Shown here piece by piece: positions 1-6,849 of a stretch of DNA of 50,609 bases. Numbering within the stretch: the first letter of the stretch is position 1; every line of letters starts with the position of its first letter. The notes under the pieces are model-generated. The model made no database searches and was not told the DNA's origin. It saw only the letters and a list, made by a program, of their open reading frames with translations. Made by a program: the position numbers and the translations under genes. The stretch is from UBA7672 sp031419455 (GTDB lineage Bacteria; Pseudomonadota; Alphaproteobacteria; Caulobacterales; Hyphomonadaceae), in NCBI GenBank assembly GCA_031419455.1, contig JANOKS010000070.1:1-50609 (forward strand), given 5' to 3'.

Positions 1-10
1 CGGCGCGGGG

Positions 11-448
11 CTAGTAGGGTGCATTGAGCGAAGCGAAATGCACCCTACGTATCGTGCTCGCCCAGATGATCCAGATCAGCACCGGCTGAAACAGCAGCCG
101 CGCCCAGAGGACGACGGGGCCGAGGGCCTGGTACTTGTCGGCCTCGATCAGCATCTGGATGTGGACAGGCGTGACGCAAATGGTGAGCGCGGTCAGGCAG
201 AGGCCGGCGATGTGGCGCAGCGGCTTGTAGAGCAGTGCAAGCGCGCCCGCGATTTCGAGAACGCCGGTGAGATAGACCATCTCAAGCGGGAATGGGACAT
301 AGGGCGGCACGACGGAAACGAACGTCTTCGTCAGCACGAAATGACCGGCGCCGCCGACGATGAACCAGAGCATCACGAACACACGCCCGAGCATGCGCCC
401 GACGCTGCGCGGTGCTGGAGTGGAGAGCTCTGCGGGATCAACTCTCAC
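11..448 (-). CDS. DoxX-like integral membrane protein
   Basis: 145 aa with about four hydrophobic segments (around residues 20-45, 55-75, 80-100 and 110-130), the length and spacing of the DoxX-like family. The family is associated with small quinone-linked or redox membrane proteins, but the function of this member is unknown. The start at 448 overlaps the stop of the upstream minus-strand ORF by 4 nt (ATGA-type joint), so the two may be co-transcribed. The last dozen codons, ending in NAPY, are written by one arm and loop of a perfect hairpin at 14-48, so a repeat appears to have replaced the original C-terminus. The family call is by overall pattern and no catalytic motif is visible. Confidence 0.75.
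   Translation of the reverse strand: MRVDPAELSTPAPRSVGRMLGRVFVMLWFIVGGAGHFVLTKTFVSVVPPYVPFPLEMVYLTGVLEIAGALALLYKPLRHIAGLCLTALTICVTPVHIQMLIEADKYQALGPVVLWARLLFQPVLIWIIWASTIRRVHFASLNAPY
14..48. repeat. 12-bp perfect hairpin at the DoxX 3' end
   Basis: Arms gtagggtgcatt (14-25) and aatgcaccctac (37-48) are exact reverse complements with an 11-nt loop. It lies inside the last codons of the DoxX-like gene, immediately before the stop codon. It may act as a terminator, but no T-tract follows, so it looks more like a dispersed palindromic repeat that was captured by the reading frame. Confidence 0.7.
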
Positions 449-1020
449 GCTAGCTTCCCGTAAGTCTCGCGGGCACCGCTGAGGATTTTTTCGTACTCTT
501 TCTCAAGTCCACCGGCAAAGACCTTCAACCTCTCAGTCTGGGCCCAACTGGTGACATACTCGAACAAAAATATTGCCGCCTTCAGCGGTACGTCAAAATT
601 CGGCACCACGTACTCGTCTTGGTCATCCAAATGCGCAACAAACTTGTCTCGAAACACTCGAACTTGAATTCTGTGTTTCTCAAACTCGCTTTCGTTCATC
701 TCTAAGTGCTGCAGCATCGCGACTCGGAACTTCGACGAGTCTTCATGCATGGTAACGCTTACCACGTGCTCCCATCCGTACTTGCTTGGCGACTTTGGCG
801 GGCGTTTTAGAAGAGCGTACGGCTTCTCGCCAAGCAATTTGCACCAGTCCAGTACCGCTACGTCGATGAAGTCGCCGTCTATCAGTCGCCAGAACATTTC
901 ATTGGGCGTGGTCCGTTTCTTTTCGGCGTCTCTGGCTGCTCGGTGAAACGCTAGGTTACGCACGAAATGCACGCTCAGCCGCTGAACACCCAATACACGT
1001 TGGGTAGGAGAAAGGCTCAC
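445..1020 (-). CDS. Hypothetical protein, possibly HEPN/AbiU2-like
   Basis: 191 aa from a GTG at 1020, preceded by an AGGGAG ribosome-binding site. I prefer this to the ATG at 1074, which would overlap the fbp stop by 35 nt. The protein is mainly helical and soluble. It contains RDKFVAH (R124...H130), an R-x5-H arrangement like the RNase motif of HEPN domains and similar to the AbiU2 family signature. This is a motif-level resemblance only. The base composition is clearly lower in GC than the flanking genes, which suggests acquisition by transfer. It sits 20 nt after fbp and overlaps the DoxX gene start by 4 nt. If it is not HEPN, I have no other assignment. Confidence 0.6.
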   Translation of the reverse strand: MSLSPTQRVLGVQRLSVHFVRNLAFHRAARDAEKKRTTPNEMFWRLIDGDFIDVAVLDWCKLLGEKPYALLKRPPKSPSKYGWEHVVSVTMHEDSSKFRVAMLQHLEMNESEFEKHRIQVRVFRDKFVAHLDDQDEYVVPNFDVPLKAAIFLFEYVTSWAQTERLKVFAGGLEKEYEKILSGARETYGKLA

Positions 1021-1039
1021 TCGCGTCTCCCTAACATGC

Positions 1040-2020
1040 TCATTGCGCTGCGTGCTTGTTCTCCAGCACCTCAACCTCTTCCTTCGAGCCGAGCATCACC
1101 GAGACGCGCTGGTGCAGGCCCGCAGGCTGGATGTCGAGGATCTGCTGCTGGCCGTCGAAGGACTTGCCGCCGGCCTGCTCGACGAGCAGCGACATCGGGT
1201 TCGCTTCGTACATCAGGCGGAGCTTGCCGGGCTTGTTAGGCTCGCGCTTGTCCCACGGGTACATGAACACGCCGCCGCGCGTGAGCACGCGGTGCACATC
1301 GGCCACCATTGAGGCGATCCAGCGCATGTTGAAGTTCTTTGCGCGAGGGCCGGTCTCACCCGCGAGGCATTCGTCGATATAGCTACGCACCGGGTGGGCC
1401 CAGCGGCGCATGTTCGACATGTTGATCGCGAATTCCTTCGTCTTCTCGGGGATGCGGATGTTCGCCGCGGTCTGCACGAACTGTCCCGTCGGCGGGTCCA
1501 TCGTGAAGGCGACGACGCCTGATCCAAGCGTCAGCACGAGCGTCGTCTGCGGGCCGTAGACGCAATACCCGGCAGCAACCTGGTTGCGCCCAGGCTGCAA
1601 GAATGGGTCCTCGCCTTCTCTCGCGGGAAGGACCGAGAAGATCGTGCCGATCGAGACATTGACCTCGACATTCGATGACCCGTCGAGTGGATCGAACAGA
1701 AGCAGGTACGGCGCCCCGGGCGTGAGCGAACGCGCCTCGTCCTCTTCCTCGGAAGCGGCAGCGGCCACCACGCCGGACGCTTTCGCCATCGCCATGAGTT
1801 CGTCGTTGGCTAGAATGTCGAGCTGCTTCTGCTCCTCTCCCTGGACGTTGCCCGTGCCAGCCGAGCCGAGGACGCCGGCCAGCGCGCCGCGCGAGACGAG
1901 GTAGGAGATGGTCCGGCACGAATCCGAAATCGCCTCAATCAGCACGGCAAGGTCACGCGGAGCGGGTCTTTCATCGCCCGCAGGGTCGGCGAGGAATTCG
2001 CGAAGCGTGCGCGCGGTCAT
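1040..2020 (-). CDS. fbp: Class I fructose-1,6-bisphosphatase
   Basis: 326 aa, the usual length for class I FBPase, which hydrolyses fructose 1,6-bisphosphate to fructose 6-phosphate in gluconeogenesis. The metal-binding signature FDPLDGSSNVEVNVSIGTIF is intact near residues 110-130. The N-terminal acidic segment with EEEDEA and the C-terminal sugar-binding region with EANPMSLLVEQAGG are also present. The enzyme is cytoplasmic and requires Mg2+. It follows alkA on the same strand after a gap of about 90 nt and is followed by the low-GC ORF. No other gluconeogenic or Calvin-cycle gene is adjacent, so a housekeeping role is most likely. Confidence 0.96.
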   Translation of the reverse strand: MTARTLREFLADPAGDERPAPRDLAVLIEAISDSCRTISYLVSRGALAGVLGSAGTGNVQGEEQKQLDILANDELMAMAKASGVVAAAASEEEDEARSLTPGAPYLLLFDPLDGSSNVEVNVSIGTIFSVLPAREGEDPFLQPGRNQVAAGYCVYGPQTTLVLTLGSGVVAFTMDPPTGQFVQTAANIRIPEKTKEFAINMSNMRRWAHPVRSYIDECLAGETGPRAKNFNMRWIASMVADVHRVLTRGGVFMYPWDKREPNKPGKLRLMYEANPMSLLVEQAGGKSFDGQQQILDIQPAGLHQRVSVMLGSKEEVEVLENKHAAQ

Positions 2021-2110
2021 GGGTCAGCCTTCTGCGATTCAGGTCTGGACTAGGTAGCGAATGGCGGCCCGGATTGACAGGGTGTTGCGGGGCGTGGGTT
2101 GGCCGGCCGC

Positions 2111-2758
2111 CTACGCCCCGCCGCGCTTCTCGTCGCGCACCGCGTTGATGTACGACCACAGCATGTGCGCTGCGACGCCGCGATAGGGGCGCCAGCGCTC
2201 GCCGGTCTTGAGGAATTTCTTCGGCGGGTGGCGCTTCCGTTCGCCGGTGATCATCCGGTAGGCCTCGGACAGGCCGATGTCGGCATGCGGAAACACGTCC
2301 CAACGACCGAGACAGAACATGAGATAGACGTCAGCCGTCCACGGGCCGATGCCTTTGACGGCTACCAATTCAGCCTGCGCATCTTCATCCGAGGCTTTCG
2401 CCACACGCTTCAGGTTCAGCGATCCGCTCTCTACGGCCTCGGCAATCGAGCGAATATGGGCGATCTTCGGTCGCGACAGCCCGCAGGCGCGCAAAGCGTC
2501 AATGTCGGCCGCCAGCACGCTCTTCGGCGTCACCTTGCCGAGTAGTACCTCCGCCCGGCCCCATATCGTGCCGGCCGCCTTGGTCGACAGCTGCTGGTAC
2601 GCAATGATCCGCGCGAGCCCCGCATAGTCGCCCTGCCGCGTGCGCCACTCCGGCACGCCGACGCGGGCATGAGCCGTCTCAATGATCGTGCACTGTTTGG
2701 CGAGAGCCTTTACGGCCTTGCGAAGCTGCTTCGGGTCGGTGACGTCGATCGTGCTCAT
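2111..2758 (-). CDS. alkA: DNA-3-methyladenine glycosylase II (AlkA/Mag1 type)
   Basis: 215 aa HhH-GPD superfamily protein. The helix-hairpin-helix reads VKGIGPWTADVYLMF (about 134-148), followed by DVFPHADIGL with the catalytic aspartate at D160. It removes alkylated purines such as 3-methyladenine to start base excision repair. It lacks the N-terminal beta domain of E. coli AlkA and so resembles the short yeast Mag1-like class. The start ATG at 2758 gives a normal N-terminus. Two HhH-GPD landmarks plus the Asp make the family firm; substrate range is inferred. Confidence 0.92.
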   Translation of the reverse strand: MSTIDVTDPKQLRKAVKALAKQCTIIETAHARVGVPEWRTRQGDYAGLARIIAYQQLSTKAAGTIWGRAEVLLGKVTPKSVLAADIDALRACGLSRPKIAHIRSIAEAVESGSLNLKRVAKASDEDAQAELVAVKGIGPWTADVYLMFCLGRWDVFPHADIGLSEAYRMITGERKRHPPKKFLKTGERWRPYRGVAAHMLWSYINAVRDEKRGGA

Positions 2759-2831
2759 GGCGGGAGCCTAGCAAGACTTGCCACAAGCGGCCCAGTCCCC
2801 TCGTGGCCTCCCCCATCCCGGCTTCGCCGTA

Positions 2832-2854
2832 CTTCCCCCGCTTCGCAGGGGAAG
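2832..2854. repeat. Short hairpin upstream of the coiled-coil gene
   Basis: Arms cttcccc (2832-2838) and ggggaag (2848-2854) enclose a 9-nt loop. It lies between alkA and the divergent small gene at 2920 and could fold in the 5' leader of that gene. No known regulatory family was recognised. Confidence 0.4.
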
Positions 2855-2919
2855 AAGCTGCTAGGCCGCAGCTATTCCGGGGGCATGGAGAATTTCTCCA
2901 ATCCGGCTATAAGGCCGCG

Positions 2920-3093
2920 ATGTCGAAGCAATCCCCCATCCGCCGGCTCCGCCGTGACCGCTCCCGCCTCCAGCAGGAGCTGGCCCTCGCCCAGGGCACG
3001 GACGACAAGGCGCAGATTCCGGTTCTCACCAAGCGCATCCGCGATCTCGACCAGGAGATTGCAGCGCTGGAATCGAAGAAGCCGGAGAGTTGA
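2920..3093 (+). CDS. Small coiled-coil protein, 57 aa
   Basis: The open frame extends upstream to 2803, but the ATG at 2920 follows an AAGG site, and the coding-like part begins MSKQSPIRRLRRDRSRLQQE. The protein is highly charged with heptad leucines and isoleucines (LQQELALAQ, IPVLTKRIRDLDQEIAALE), predicting one long helix or coiled coil after a basic N-terminus. It has no membrane segment. Its stop codon abuts the stop of the convergent BLUF gene at 3094. The function is unknown; a small nucleic-acid-binding or partner protein would fit, but nothing in the sequence proves it. Confidence 0.6.
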   Translation: MSKQSPIRRLRRDRSRLQQELALAQGTDDKAQIPVLTKRIRDLDQEIAALESKKPES

Positions 3094-3531
3094 TCAGGCC
3101 GGTTTGGCGGCTACAAAGGCCGCCAGAAAGTCCGACAACCCAAGACCGGCCAGAAGCGCGCCCGGGCGAGCGGCGACGGCCTGGCGCAACTCAGACAAAG
3201 CCTGCTTTTCGCCTGCCGAGAGATTCCGCGCCGCAATGAAATGCATGGGCGTCTGCGCGAAGCTGCGCTCTTCGACGAGGCCGGATTCCAGCACGACGAG
3301 ATTTGCATGCCGCCTGTCGCGGCGAATCTTCTCCAGCAGGCTCGTCACACCGGCCGCAGGGCCTTCCAGCACCTGCAGGAAAACACCCTCATAGAACAGC
3401 ATCAGCCCGGTGATGCCAGCGCCCGAATTCGCTGCCTTTGCGCGGAGATAGATGCGGTCGAGTTCTTCCGCTCGCAGCACGCCGATGGCGGTGCTCATGT
3501 AAACCGTGCGGTACAGGGCTCCGGAAGGCAT
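3094..3531 (-). CDS. BLUF-domain blue-light photoreceptor
   Basis: 145 aa consisting almost entirely of a BLUF domain, which binds FAD and senses blue light. The key residues match the PixD pattern at a constant offset: Tyr11 (RTVYMS), Asn35, Gln53 (FLQVLEGP) and Met96, with the GITGLML segment between. The position of the semi-conserved tryptophan is Thr94. After the domain there is only a short helical tail of about 45 residues, so output must go through a partner protein or oligomer change. It lies convergent to the 57-aa coiled-coil gene and downstream of a cell-wall amidase; neither is a proven partner. Confidence 0.93.
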   Translation of the reverse strand: MPSGALYRTVYMSTAIGVLRAEELDRIYLRAKAANSGAGITGLMLFYEGVFLQVLEGPAAGVTSLLEKIRRDRRHANLVVLESGLVEERSFAQTPMHFIAARNLSAGEKQALSELRQAVAARPGALLAGLGLSDFLAAFVAAKPA

Positions 3532-3602
3532 AGCCGACTCCGTTCAACCTGTTGCAAGCATGGGGCCACAAAGGTGAATGGAGAATTAGCGTTTCTGTCG
3601 CA

Positions 3603-4355
3603 CTACGGTTCCGTGACGCTCTGCGACATCGCTGCAACAGCATGTGCTAACGTGATGGTCTCGGTATCGCCCTCGCCGCTGATGCGCAACGGATGCCACC
3701 GCCGCTGGAAGGCACGCACCACTGCGGCGGTTGGTGCGTCGAAAGCGGAGGTCACGTCGATCCGATAGCCGATCGTTGCAAGATCGCGCTGCAGGCCTTC
3801 GACCGTCATGCCTGCATCTCCCATCGCTGCGCCGTGCATCATCCACGGTTCGGGGCGCGAGGTTTCGGGCCAGAGGCCGATGCCGGCTTCGGAGAGGAGC
3901 TTCCAGGGGAAGAGTTCGCCGGGATCTTCCTTGCGGTCGGGCGCGATGTCGGAATGCGCGACAATGTTCACCTGCGGGATGGACCAGCGCGAGAGGATGC
4001 CCTGGCATAGCGCGATGACCGCGGCGACCTGCTCGTCCGGAAAGGCGCGATAGCCGAATTCGTGGCCGGGGTTCACGATCTCGATGCCGATGGAGCGAGA
4101 GTTGAGATCGTCCCTGCCTCGCCACCAGCTGCGCCCCGCATGCCACGCGCGCTTGTCTTCCGGCACGAGCGCAAAGACGCGGCCATCCTCCTCGACCACG
4201 TAGTGGGCCGAGACGCGAGGCTCCCGATCCTCGCGCAGGCGCGCCAGCGCGGAGGGGCCGTCGGGCATGCCTGTGTAGTGCAGCACCAGCATGTCGAGCG
4301 GGTGGAGCCGCTCGTTGAAGTTGGGGCTGGGGGCCGGGATGATCGCAAGGCTCAT
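3603..4355 (-). CDS. N-acetylmuramoyl-L-alanine amidase (AmiD/AmpD type)
   Basis: 250 aa zinc amidase_2 domain. Ligand candidates are His26 (LVLHYTG), His134 (VAHSDIAPDRKEDPG) and Asp144, with substrate-groove residues SIGIEIVNPG between. It cleaves the bond between MurNAc and L-Ala of peptidoglycan. The C-terminal 80 residues (GMTVEGLQRDLATIGYRID...VRAFQRRWHP) form a peptidoglycan-binding-1 domain, which points to the AmiD-like architecture. No signal peptide is visible, so it could be cytoplasmic and act in recycling like AmpD, despite the binding domain. The start overlaps the stop of the EamA gene by 4 nt, indicating translational coupling. Confidence 0.92.
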   Translation of the reverse strand: MSLAIIPAPSPNFNERLHPLDMLVLHYTGMPDGPSALARLREDREPRVSAHYVVEEDGRVFALVPEDKRAWHAGRSWWRGRDDLNSRSIGIEIVNPGHEFGYRAFPDEQVAAVIALCQGILSRWSIPQVNIVAHSDIAPDRKEDPGELFPWKLLSEAGIGLWPETSRPEPWMMHGAAMGDAGMTVEGLQRDLATIGYRIDVTSAFDAPTAAVVRAFQRRWHPLRISGEGDTETITLAHAVAAMSQSVTEP

Positions 4356-5245
4356 TGGCTGATCTTGTCGCCAACCGGGGCTTCAGGGAAGCGCCGGTTG
4401 CGGCGGACGCCAATAATCCCCACGCCCGCCAGCGCCATCGCCCCGCCCAGCACCATCTGCCACGTCACCGATTCGCCAAGCATGACGACTCCTAGCGCGA
4501 CGCCCATCACGGGCGTCATCAGGGTCAGCGGCGACAGCAGCGTCACATCGTATTGCTTGATCAGGCGGTAGAAACTGCCATGGGCGAAGATCGAGACGCC
4601 AAGAACCGCGAAGATGCTGGCGGCATAGACGCGCCAGTCGAGCCCCACATAGGCGTCGGCCTGGCCCGTTTCCCAGACCAGCGACATCAGGGCGAGCGGC
4701 ACGATGGAAAACAGGCCGATCCACGCCTGCAGCCGCATGGCGGGCATGGGCTCGATCCGCTTCATCAGGATGTTGGCGATGGCCCCCACCATCGCAGCGC
4801 CGACCAGGTAGATGGCGCCGATGGTGAAGGTGAACTGGTCCGGATCGGCCACGATGATGATCACGCCAACGAAGGCCAGGATGATGCCCACGGTCCGGTA
4901 GATGCCGATCTGCTCCTTCAGAAACACGATCGACAGGATCGTCGTGAACGGCACGCCAAGTTGCCCGATCACGGAGGCGACACCTGCCGTCGATGTGGCA
5001 AGGCCAAGAAACAGCAGGCCGAAGTGAATCCCCGCCATGCCCATGGCGATGAGGAACATCATCCCGATCTGCCGCGGCGCCGGCAGCAGGAATGGCGCGA
5101 GCACCGCCGCCAGCAGCGCAACCCTGACCGCTGCGAAGAACAGCGGCGGCACGTCGCCCACCGTCACCGTCCAGCGCGTGACCACGAGGTTCAGCGCCCA
5201 GAACAGGCACACAGCAACAAGGAGCGCGAAGTCCACGGGTTTCAT
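4352..5245 (-). CDS. EamA/DMT-family transporter
   Basis: 297 aa with ten predicted transmembrane helices, arranged as two EamA repeats (residues about 5-140 and 150-285). N-terminal LVAVCLFWALNLVVTRW and second-repeat GVSIFAHGSFYRLIKQYD are typical of drug/metabolite exporters of the inner membrane. The substrate cannot be read from the sequence. It is the first gene of a two-gene unit with the amidase (ATGA overlap), although co-function of an exporter and a wall amidase is not established. A nested inverted repeat lies just upstream (5330-5465). Confidence 0.9.
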   Translation of the reverse strand: MKPVDFALLVAVCLFWALNLVVTRWTVTVGDVPPLFFAAVRVALLAAVLAPFLLPAPRQIGMMFLIAMGMAGIHFGLLFLGLATSTAGVASVIGQLGVPFTTILSIVFLKEQIGIYRTVGIILAFVGVIIIVADPDQFTFTIGAIYLVGAAMVGAIANILMKRIEPMPAMRLQAWIGLFSIVPLALMSLVWETGQADAYVGLDWRVYAASIFAVLGVSIFAHGSFYRLIKQYDVTLLSPLTLMTPVMGVALGVVMLGESVTWQMVLGGAMALAGVGIIGVRRNRRFPEAPVGDKISQ

Positions 5246-5329
5246 GGGTGAGCGCTAAGAGGAAAAAGTTGAACGACAAAAGGACGGCGCGTCTGCCTGC
5301 TTCCTTGTCCAGGGGGAGCAACGCTCGCC

Positions 5330-5465
5330 CTCCTCCCCCTTGTGGGGAGGAGGTAGGCGGTGGGGGGCCTCTCAGCATTTCTTGATGTTGGCATTTCGCT
5401 ACAGCCCGCCCGCGGAGCCGCCCCCCTCACCCCGCCCTCTCTCCACAAGGGGGAGAGGGGTGAGA
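5330..5465. repeat. Dispersed nested inverted repeat, family A copy 1
   Basis: The left end is a palindrome, cctcctccccc-ttgt-ggggaggagg, and the right end (about 5434-5460) is ctctccacaagggggagag. The left core tcccccttgtgg pairs with the right core ccacaaggggga, so each end folds on itself and also pairs with the other. The centre carries gcggagccgcccccctcac. A second copy with the same order of blocks is at 25218-25355. The intergenic stretch 5246-5541 holds no credible gene. Confidence 0.8.
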
Positions 5466-5541
5466 CGAGCGGACGGTTGTTCTGTTGAGACGAGGTGCGA
5501 GCAATAGCTGCCGCACACGATCCGGATTGCCAGTCGAAACC

Positions 5542-5817
5542 CTAAAGCTCGATCACCCAGCCATCGGCCGTGCGGCGGGCATCCAGCGTCTGCGGCTCGG
5601 CCGGCTGTACTTGGGCGCGGCGGCGCGGGCGGCCAACGGTCAGGAGCACCGCGGCGATCGCAAGCATGATGCCGATGAACGTCGTGGCGACCAGGGCGGC
5701 GAGCGCTGCGAAAATCAGGAAAAGCCCGAAACCTGCCTTCGCCAGCACGCTGAATACGCGCTGGATGCCAAGCATCAGACGCGATCCGATGTCTGTCTGG
5801 CCAAGCATTTCGGTCAT
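5542..5817 (-). CDS. Small membrane protein, 91 aa
   Basis: Begins MTEMLGQTDIGSRLMLGIQ, then two closely spaced hydrophobic helices (about residues 27-62: AGFGLFLIFAALAALV and GIMLAIAAVLLTV), then a basic RPRRRAQ boundary and a short polar tail ending WVIEL. This suggests two inner-membrane helices with a cytoplasmic tail. I do not recognise a family. It is flanked upstream by a TerB/DnaJ gene on the same strand (gap about 45 nt) and may be co-transcribed with it. Confidence 0.65.
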   Translation of the reverse strand: MTEMLGQTDIGSRLMLGIQRVFSVLAKAGFGLFLIFAALAALVATTFIGIMLAIAAVLLTVGRPRRRAQVQPAEPQTLDARRTADGWVIEL

Positions 5818-5864
5818 GGGCGGCGCTCCCTAGGACTATCAAGGTGCGTCCGGCTGCCCGAATG

Positions 5865-6572
5865 TCAATCGGCGCGGGTGAGAATTCCACGCTCGTTGCG
5901 TATCCGGGCATAGGCTGTGGTTATCGCTGCCGATTTTTCGTGCGCCACGGGTTCGTACTCGCGCGGCGCAGACTTGGTCGCTGCCAGCGTATCAGGATGA
6001 TTCTGCAGCATCAGGCGCCGGTAGGCCGCCCGAACCTCCTCGAAGCTGGCGTCGTGGCGCACCCCAAGCACGAGATAGGGATCGTCGCCGTCGGGCCCGA
6101 GATGGCTGGCCTTGATGCGGCGGAACTGGTCGTCGTTGAAGTTGAAGAGATCGGCGACGCTATTCAGGTAGTCGAGTTCCTCTGCGGTGATCGCGCCGTC
6201 CGAAGCCGCAATGCGGAACAGCGCGTCGATCACGCCTTCAAGCAGGCACGGGCGATCACGATAGCGTTTGGCGATCCGGCGTGCGTAGGATTCGTAGCCG
6301 AGCACGGTCTGCCGCGCGATATTGAACACGCGCTGCATGGCCGCACGGTCCTCCGGCGCGACTGTGAACACGCGCGCGAATGCGGCGACCTCATCCGTCG
6401 TGACGAGCCCGTCGGCCTTCGCGAGTTTGGCGCTGAGGCCGATGATTGCTGCGGTAAATTCCACATCGCCCGGGTCAGGCGCGCATGTGAGTGCGGCCAC
6501 GTCCGTCCCCGTTTCGTCGTCTGGCTCGAAGGCTTTCCGGGCCAGCGACGACAATTGCATCCAGATGCTCAT
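5865..6572 (-). CDS. TerB-like plus J-domain protein (DjlA-like)
   Basis: 235 aa from the ATG at 6572 (MSIWMQLSSLARKAFEP). The open frame reaches back to 6782, but that extension is low-complexity and not coding-like. Residues about 45-150 form a helical TerB-like domain (EFTAAIIGLSAKLAKADGLV, ALFRIAASDGAIT). Residues about 165-235 form a J domain with YLVLGV, AYRRLMLQNHPD (the HPD triad) and IRNERG. This is the soluble part of the DjlA architecture; the N-terminal transmembrane anchor of E. coli DjlA is absent. The predicted role is as a DnaK co-chaperone. Naming it djlA would be an over-call. Confidence 0.88.
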   Translation of the reverse strand: MSIWMQLSSLARKAFEPDDETGTDVAALTCAPDPGDVEFTAAIIGLSAKLAKADGLVTTDEVAAFARVFTVAPEDRAAMQRVFNIARQTVLGYESYARRIAKRYRDRPCLLEGVIDALFRIAASDGAITAEELDYLNSVADLFNFNDDQFRRIKASHLGPDGDDPYLVLGVRHDASFEEVRAAYRRLMLQNHPDTLAATKSAPREYEPVAHEKSAAITTAYARIRNERGILTRAD

Positions 6573-6806
6573 CCCATCCGACTTGTAGCGATCCCGATCC
6601 TGTGTGCAATCGGAAGTCAGATAAGGGACTTGGAATTCCCGGATGCTTCCCCATATTGCAGGAGCGCCCGGAACTGCGGCAGGTTTTCGGGAGTATTGTC
6701 CGCACTGCTGCAAACGGCGCCTACGCCTGAAGCGACCGAGGCCGGGAAACAAGTTTTGCTCCCAGCGATCTAGTCCCCCCACGTCCCCCCGCTGGGACAG
6801 AAGCGT

Positions 6807-6834
6807 CGCCGCCGCCCCGCAAGGAGCGGCGGCG
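6807..6834 (-). terminator. GC-rich hairpin after the RhlE-like helicase gene
   Basis: Arms cgccgccgc (6807-6815) and gcggcggcg (6826-6834) with a 10-nt loop lie 15 nt beyond the helicase stop. The downstream minus-strand sequence is only weakly T-rich, so this may be Rho-assisted or simply mRNA 3'-end protection. The rest of 6573-6806 shows no gene I can support. Confidence 0.55.
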
Positions 6835-6849
6835 ATTGCTTGTGGGGTG

